A stretch of 64,000 nt of DNA from CAZPNX01 sp964518765. GTDB lineage: Bacteria > Edwardsbacteria > AC1 > EtOH8. Shown here piece after piece: positions 59,737 through 64,000 of this stretch (position 1 is its first letter; each line of letters begins with the position of its first letter). The notes beneath the pieces were generated by a model, which was not told where the DNA came from, did not search any database, and saw only the letters and a program-made list of their open reading frames with translations. Position numbers and translations under genes: made by a program. Location: contig CAZFJC010000012.1 in the NCBI GenBank assembly GCA_964518765.1, forward strand, positions 1-64,000, written 5' to 3'.

Positions 59737-60894
59737 TCACCGGCTGCGCAGCAGCGCCCCCACCCCCTGGTACCTGTCCAGCTCGGACTTGCCGGAATAG
59801 AACTCCACCTTGGCGCCGCTCCTGACGGCCAGCTCCACCAGCTCCTCCTTCATGTCGGCGGCCTCGGTCACCTCCTGGCTCTGGCAGAAGGGGCAGTTCC
59901 TGGCCTTTCCTCCGCTCCCCATCTGCATGCAGCTGGCGCACTTCCATCCGCGGCCGGCGTACTGGTCGGAAACCACCAGCAGCTCGGCCTGCCCGCTCTG
60001 AAGCGCGTTGAGGGTGGCCTCGGTGCCCACCACCGCCCGGCCGCCCTTGCCGGTCCCCCATACCACCGCCTCCCGGGCCGCCCTCATCGAGCCCTCGTTC
60101 TCCGCCCTCTTGAATATGGCCAGCGTTTCGGAAAGCATCCGGTGGCGCGGGGTTCTTATGTCCATGGCGCCGCCCTCGATGGTCATGGCCTTCAGGGCCG
60201 GAGGCATCTGCCTCTTGAACTCGGCCTGGACGCCGTTGTCGGCCATCAGGATGACGGCATCCACCCGCCCGCCGAGAAAGAACCTGACGGCCTTCTGCAG
60301 GACGGCCTTGGCGTGTTTGGATACCTGTTCCATCAAATGCCGGCGGTAGCGTTCGTCCGAGTGTCCCAGGCGGCCCTTCTTGGTCTCGTAACCCTTGCTG
60401 GCCACGGCCTCGACATCGCTGACGATGTCCATCTCCTCCTCGACCTCGCCCAGGTTAACCCGTATCAGCCTGGCCCTCTTCTCGTCGCTCATGATGACGC
60501 CATAGGCGGAGAAGTCGTCGGCCATCTTCACCAGGGGATAGATATAGGGCAGACGGGAGACGATGACGTGATTCTCGAAAGGCTGGGCCGTCTGGACCGC
60601 GGTGAAGACCTTCTTGCCCTGTGATATAAAGAGCGCCAGCCCCCGGGCGCGGCTGTTCACCTCCTCCTTCAGGTAGCGGTTGATCTCCCTGATGTCGGCC
60701 ATCAGGTAGCCGTCAAGCGGGGAGCGCTGGGCGTACTGCTTCTCCAGCTCGGAGAACCTCTTCTTGAGGAAGGTCTGGTAGTGCCGCTGCCCCTTGGGGT
60801 CGGGCCGCAGGTCCAGGTAGAGGCTCATGATCAGGCCCTCGTCCAGCCTGATCTTGGCCAGTTGACGGATAGTGCTGTTAATGTCGGTGCCCAT
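59737..60894 (-). CDS. Bacterial eRF1-like (baeRF/Vms1-type) protein
   Basis: This 385-residue protein has an N-terminal and central domain with an eRF1-like loop, KKGRLGHSDERYRRHLM, where GGQ would be in classical release factors. The C-terminal half follows the eRF1 domain 3 pattern: ATLNALQSGQAELLVVSD, a zinc knuckle CASC...CPFC, and ELAVRSGAKVEFYSGKSEL. Members are thought to act on peptidyl-tRNA on stalled or damaged ribosomes; here the GGQ-like loop is degenerate, so activity is uncertain. Confidence 0.75.
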   Translation of the reverse strand: MGTDINSTIRQLAKIRLDEGLIMSLYLDLRPDPKGQRHYQTFLKKRFSELEKQYAQRSPLDGYLMADIREINRYLKEEVNSRARGLALFISQGKKVFTAVQTAQPFENHVIVSRLPYIYPLVKMADDFSAYGVIMSDEKRARLIRVNLGEVEEEMDIVSDVEAVASKGYETKKGRLGHSDERYRRHLMEQVSKHAKAVLQKAVRFFLGGRVDAVILMADNGVQAEFKRQMPPALKAMTIEGGAMDIRTPRHRMLSETLAIFKRAENEGSMRAAREAVVWGTGKGGRAVVGTEATLNALQSGQAELLVVSDQYAGRGWKCASCMQMGSGGKARNCPFCQSQEVTEAADMKEELVELAVRSGAKVEFYSGKSELDRYQGVGALLRSR

Positions 60895-60943
60895 GTTTGC
60901 ATTCCTCCCGTCAAATAGATTTATCTTTATTCCAGCGTTGCCA

Positions 60944-60973
60944 GGCCTGCGGCCATCAAAATGGCCGCAGGCC
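60944..60973. other. Perfect 13-bp hairpin after the aldolase gene
   Basis: GGCCTGCGGCCAT pairs with its complement around a 4-base loop, 13 bases past the fba stop on the minus strand. No T run follows, so it is either a weak or Rho-aided terminator or an RNA-stabilising structure. Confidence 0.6.
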
Positions 60974-60985
60974 CGGCTCTTTTGC

Positions 60986-61909
60986 TCAGGCCTTGCCGGC
61001 GCAGCCGAACAGCCGCACCTTGCCCTTGACCACCTCCCGGACCGCGTCCCGGCCCGGGCCCAGGTACTTGCGGGGGTCGAACTCCGACGGATTCTCGGCG
61101 AAGACCTTGCGGATGGCCCCGGTCAGGGCGATCCTCAGGTCGGTGTCCACGTTGATCTTGCAGACGGCCATCTTGGCCGCCCGGGCCAGGAACTCCTCGG
61201 GCACCCCCCGGGTCCCCGGCAGCTTGCCGCCGTACTTGTTGCAGACCTCCACCAGCTCGGGCGGGACCGACGAGGCCCCGTGGAGCACGATGGGAAAGCC
61301 GGGCAGCAGCTTCTGTATCTTCTCCAATCTATCGAAATCAAGGGTCGGCTCGCCCTTGAACTTGTAGGCCCCGTGCGAAGTGCCGATGGAGACGGCCAGG
61401 GAGTCGCATCCGGTGAGCTCCACGAACTTCTTGGCCTGCTCGGGGTCGGTATAGACAGATTCCTTGGCCCCGGGCTCGTCCGAGGTCGAGGTCAGCTTGC
61501 CCAGCTCGGCCTCCACCGGCACCCCCTTGGCGTGGGCGTATTCCACTACCTCTTTGGTTATCTTGACGTTGACCTCGAAGTCCTCGTGCGAGGCGTCGAT
61601 CATCACCGATGAGAAACCGTCGTCCACGCAGGCCTTGCACAGCTCGAAGCTGTCCCCGTGGTCCAGGTGCAGAGCGATGGGCAGGTCGGGGTAGGTCTCC
61701 ACCGCCGCCTTGACCAGGTGGGTGAGGTACTCCCGCCGCGCATATTTGCGGGCCCCGGATGACACCTGCAGGATGAGGGGCGCCCTCTCGGCCGCCCCGG
61801 CGTCGACGATGGCCTGCAGCAGCTCCATGTTGTTGACGTTGAAGGCGCCGATGGCGTATCCTCCTTGATAGGCCTTCTGGAACATCTCTTTGGTGCCGAC
61901 CAGTGGCAT
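60986..61909 (-). CDS. fba: Class II fructose-bisphosphate aldolase
   Basis: This 307-residue zinc enzyme of glycolysis/gluconeogenesis has IGAFNVNNMEL, the zinc ligands in LHLDHGD, MIDASHEDFEVN, VEAELGKL, SIGTSHGAYK, LHGASSVPPE and INVDTDLR. Full length. Together with GAPDH at 57478 it gives two glycolytic genes in this end of the window. An AT-rich TATATA patch (about 61940) lies upstream. Confidence 0.97.
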   Translation of the reverse strand: MPLVGTKEMFQKAYQGGYAIGAFNVNNMELLQAIVDAGAAERAPLILQVSSGARKYARREYLTHLVKAAVETYPDLPIALHLDHGDSFELCKACVDDGFSSVMIDASHEDFEVNVKITKEVVEYAHAKGVPVEAELGKLTSTSDEPGAKESVYTDPEQAKKFVELTGCDSLAVSIGTSHGAYKFKGEPTLDFDRLEKIQKLLPGFPIVLHGASSVPPELVEVCNKYGGKLPGTRGVPEEFLARAAKMAVCKINVDTDLRIALTGAIRKVFAENPSEFDPRKYLGPGRDAVREVVKGKVRLFGCAGKA

Positions 61910-61978
61910 GGCTTTCCTCCATGTTTAATATGGTGCTAATTATATATAGTAATATCTAAACTGCCCGCTACCCGGCTG

Positions 61979-62383
61979 TCACTCCGCCCCCTCCTCCCCG
62001 CCCCCCGGCTTGAGCTCGAAGCGTTCCTCCAGGTCGTCCGCGGTGCCCGGCAACCGGTCCGGTCCGTCGCTCTTGATGGTGAAATGGTCGCTGGCCAGCT
62101 CCAGCCGGTAGGGCTGGTCGAAATAGTCCCGGTCCGACTGCTTGCCCTGGATTTTGACATGCTGCCGAAGCCAGCCGCTGAAGTCTGAGGCATCTGGCAG
62201 GTCGCCGCTGCAGCGGTAATTAGCTGCGATGGCCATGCCGGTGTTTCGCATCTCCGTCTGACTCATGAAGGCATGATAGGTGTCCTTGACCGCCTGCATG
62301 GTCCGGCCCAGCCTGAACCCGCTCAGACGAAGGCCCAAGGCTACTATGGCCAGGAAGAGCACTTTGACGAATATCTTAGGCAT
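61979..62383 (-). CDS. Small membrane-anchored protein with a GspG-like C-terminal motif
   Basis: This 134-residue protein has one N-terminal membrane segment (FVKVLFLAIVALGLRL). The C-terminal half has DYFDQPYRLEL and SDGPDRLPGTADDL, which resemble the calcium-site region of type II secretion pseudopilin GspG. The usual prepilin Gly-Phe/Glu cleavage motif is not visible, and no secretion genes are near. The ATG at 62383 overlaps the upstream gene by 8 bases. Confidence 0.7.
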   Translation of the reverse strand: MPKIFVKVLFLAIVALGLRLSGFRLGRTMQAVKDTYHAFMSQTEMRNTGMAIAANYRCSGDLPDASDFSGWLRQHVKIQGKQSDRDYFDQPYRLELASDHFTIKSDGPDRLPGTADDLEERFELKPGGGEEGAE

Positions 62384-64000
62384 GGGGCGGCGCCCCCAGC
62401 TGGGCCAGCCGTCCGCTGCCCAACCTCTCCAGCTTCTCCCCCAGCGACAGGTGCTGCGAGAAGAACTGGTTAAAGTCATCTTTGGACAGGCAGAGCAGGC
62501 TGCCGTCAGTTCTGGCCACCACCGTGGCCGTTCTGGGGACATTGGCCAGCAGGGCAATCTCGCCGAAGGGATCTCCCTGGCGCAGGGTGGCCACCGGCGT
62601 CTTGTCGTCCGGCCCCAGCACCTCCAGCTCACCCTCCAGGGTCACATAAAAGAACTCCCCGACCTCGCCCCGCCTGATCACCGGCTGGTCCCTCTTCATG
62701 GGGATCCGTCGCACCCGCCGCAGCAGGCTAGCCATGGCCTCTGGCTCCAGTTCGGCGAACAGTGGCGAGGATTTGAGCACGTTGGCCCCGCGTATCAGCG
62801 ACACCAGGTCGGCCCCGGACTGGCCTTCGGCCGCGGCCTGGAACGAGGCCCGGTCGATCACTATGGCCTCGCAGGGCTCCAGTGCCCTGACCGTGGCCGT
62901 CCTCGGCACCGATTCGATCAGGGCCACCTCGCCGAAGCAGTCTCCCGGCCCCAGGCGGGCCACTCTGGCTACCGCCCCGGTAACATCCTCCACCAGGACC
63001 TCGGCCCGGCCCTTGGTCAGCACGAAAAATTCTTCTCCTATATCGCCCTGCCGGATCAGCACCGCACCCCGGGCGTGCCAGGTCCGCTTGGCCCGCTCCG
63101 CGATTTCCCTAACGACCTCGCCCGTCTGCCCGCTGAATATCGGGATGCCTTTCAGGACCTCGGCCACCTGATCCGGCTCGGCCGCCTTCTGCGCCTTCCT
63201 CCTGGCCGTCCTGAACCTGGGGAACAGCGAGGCGACGGCCCCGGCCATGATGGCCAGCAGCCCGATGGCTGCCGAGAAAAGGGACAGGCCCAGCGCGATG
63301 ATGAAGAACCAGGATATGACGGCTAGGGCCGGGCTGGGGCGGCTGAATAACTGGCGCGAAAGCGGCAACAGGTTGCCCTCGGCCAATCGTTCCGCGAGGT
63401 AGAGGGCGGTAAAGAGCCAGGCCAGCAGCCAGACGCTGTACATGGCCATGGCCGGCTCGCCGCTGAAGCCCTTGGGGCTGGCCAAGCCCCTGAGGTATCT
63501 CCTGGTCAGGTAGGTCAGCGAGGAGCTGAGCGGCTGCCCTCCGGGTATCAGCGAAATGAAAAGCTCGTGGGCGCCTGTCCTGCCCACTGGGCACAAATCC
63601 ATGAAGGCGGCCCCCAGCATTACCGCCACTATCAAGTTCATGGCTGCTGCAGCGCCATAACCTTTGAGCAGGACAATGGTCACCAGCCGAAGTATCGCGG
63701 CCATCAGGATCAGCCCCGCTAGGGCTTGGCCATGGGCCATCAATCTGATATTACGCGGGGCCCTCACCAGGCACCTGGCGCCTGGATCGAAGTTGAGCAG
63801 TCCTGCTGTCAGCCGAAGGGCAAATCCGCTTGTCGGCATCCTGGCGGTCCTTAGGGTCGAGGCAATTAAAAGCGACCGTAGGCTCAACGCCAGGGACGCT
63901 GCCAGGTATATGGTCGCCAAGCCCAGGGTGCTGCTGCCGCCTGGAAGCATCAGCTGCCAGATCCGGGGCAGGCCCAGAAAAGCCAGAATAATTATTCCGC
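62376..64000 (-). CDS. Membrane protein with two C-terminal cyclic-nucleotide-binding domains (5' end beyond the window)
   Basis: The frame is open to the window edge, with a hydrophobic stretch (GIIILAFLGLP), so the start is probably outside. The visible part has six or so membrane helices (up to about residue 250 of the visible frame), including MDLCPVGRTGAHELFISLIPGG, faintly like M50 peptide zinc metalloproteases. Two cNMP-binding domains follow (GDIGEEFFVLTKGRAEV, PGDCFGEVALIESVPRTATV; GEVGEFFYVTLEGELEV, GDPFGEIALLANVPRTATV), each with the phosphate-binding FGE(V/I)AL...PRTATV cassette. If an HExxH exists it lies outside the window. Confidence 0.85.
   Translation of the reverse strand, partial: GIIILAFLGLPRIWQLMLPGGSSTLGLATIYLAASLALSLRSLLIASTLRTARMPTSGFALRLTAGLLNFDPGARCLVRAPRNIRLMAHGQALAGLILMAAILRLVTIVLLKGYGAAAAMNLIVAVMLGAAFMDLCPVGRTGAHELFISLIPGGQPLSSSLTYLTRRYLRGLASPKGFSGEPAMAMYSVWLLAWLFTALYLAERLAEGNLLPLSRQLFSRPSPALAVISWFFIIALGLSLFSAAIGLLAIMAGAVASLFPRFRTARRKAQKAAEPDQVAEVLKGIPIFSGQTGEVVREIAERAKRTWHARGAVLIRQGDIGEEFFVLTKGRAEVLVEDVTGAVARVARLGPGDCFGEVALIESVPRTATVRALEPCEAIVIDRASFQAAAEGQSGADLVSLIRGANVLKSSPLFAELEPEAMASLLRRVRRIPMKRDQPVIRRGEVGEFFYVTLEGELEVLGPDDKTPVATLRQGDPFGEIALLANVPRTATVVARTDGSLLCLSKDDFNQFFSQHLSLGEKLERLGSGRLAQLGAPPHA

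Overview
The window looks like part of the chromosome of an uncultured, GC-rich (about 60% by eye), LPS-bearing diderm bacterium. The LPS/Kdo genes (kdsA, kdsD, lptC, an lptA-like gene, an LpxL-like acyltransferase), the many lipoprotein signal peptides, an outer-membrane barrel and the dense c-di-GMP/two-component wiring support a Gram-negative cell. The particular lineage (an FCB-neighbouring candidate phylum is my guess) is inference. Nearly all genes lie on the minus strand; the exceptions are 16.9-23.0 kb (zinc-ribbon protein, dnaE, barrel protein, rlmN).

Layout. 0-0.4 kb: two tRNA-Pro genes and the wreck of a third. 0.4-15.3 kb: a compact minus-strand operon of seven tandem family-5 (OppA/DppA-like) solute-binding lipoproteins, a membrane sensor without a kinase, a histidine kinase sharing that sensor domain, a CheY-like receiver and an EAL phosphodiesterase, mostly joined by ATGA/TGATG overlaps and with no permease or ATPase. 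15.3-24.3 kb: a secreted protein, dnaE, a barrel protein, rlmN, a repeat island and a lipoprotein. 24.3-30.8 kb: CheX-like phosphatase, HD-GYP response regulator and a 1466-residue multi-PAS/GAF hybrid kinase. 31-33.2 kb: a sugar aminotransferase and an AT-rich foreign metallopeptidase gene with cassette-like inverted flanks. 33.2-37.3 kb: GH57 glucanotransferase-ptsH-ptsI. 37.3-40.4 kb: a DUF559 nuclease gene embedded in a palindromic tandem repeat, then remnants of a diversity-generating retroelement (truncated avd, two variable-region-like segments) and a large PEGA/FGE-sulfatase protein. 40.4-50.6 kb: hprK, hpf, lipA, rpoN, lptA/lptC, acyltransferase, kdsD, a MuiA-like protein and kdsA. 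50.6-56.9 kb: TPR protein, a nucleotidase-thioredoxin-DsbD fusion, a Ser/Thr kinase and an FHA-GGDEF protein. 57-64 kb: a second DUF559 gene with its palindrome, GAPDH, a cytidylate-kinase-like protein, a broken four-helix-bundle gene, an eRF1-like protein, class II aldolase and a cyclic-nucleotide-binding membrane protein cut by the window end.

How it fits together. HprK, HPr (with both His15 and Ser46) and enzyme I form a regulatory PTS set with no enzyme II in view. HPr and enzyme I are coupled to alpha-glucan metabolism and sit near rpoN. c-di-GMP is addressed by EAL, HD-GYP and GGDEF proteins in separate operons. Palindromic dispersed repeats are frequent and occur between genes, inside genes in frame, and beside both DUF559 nuclease genes.

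Most unusual items: the permease-less array of seven binding proteins tied to a two-component/EAL output; the DUF559-plus-nested-palindrome units; the DGR remnant; the AT-rich cassette; and the phosphoesterase-thioredoxin-DsbD fusion.
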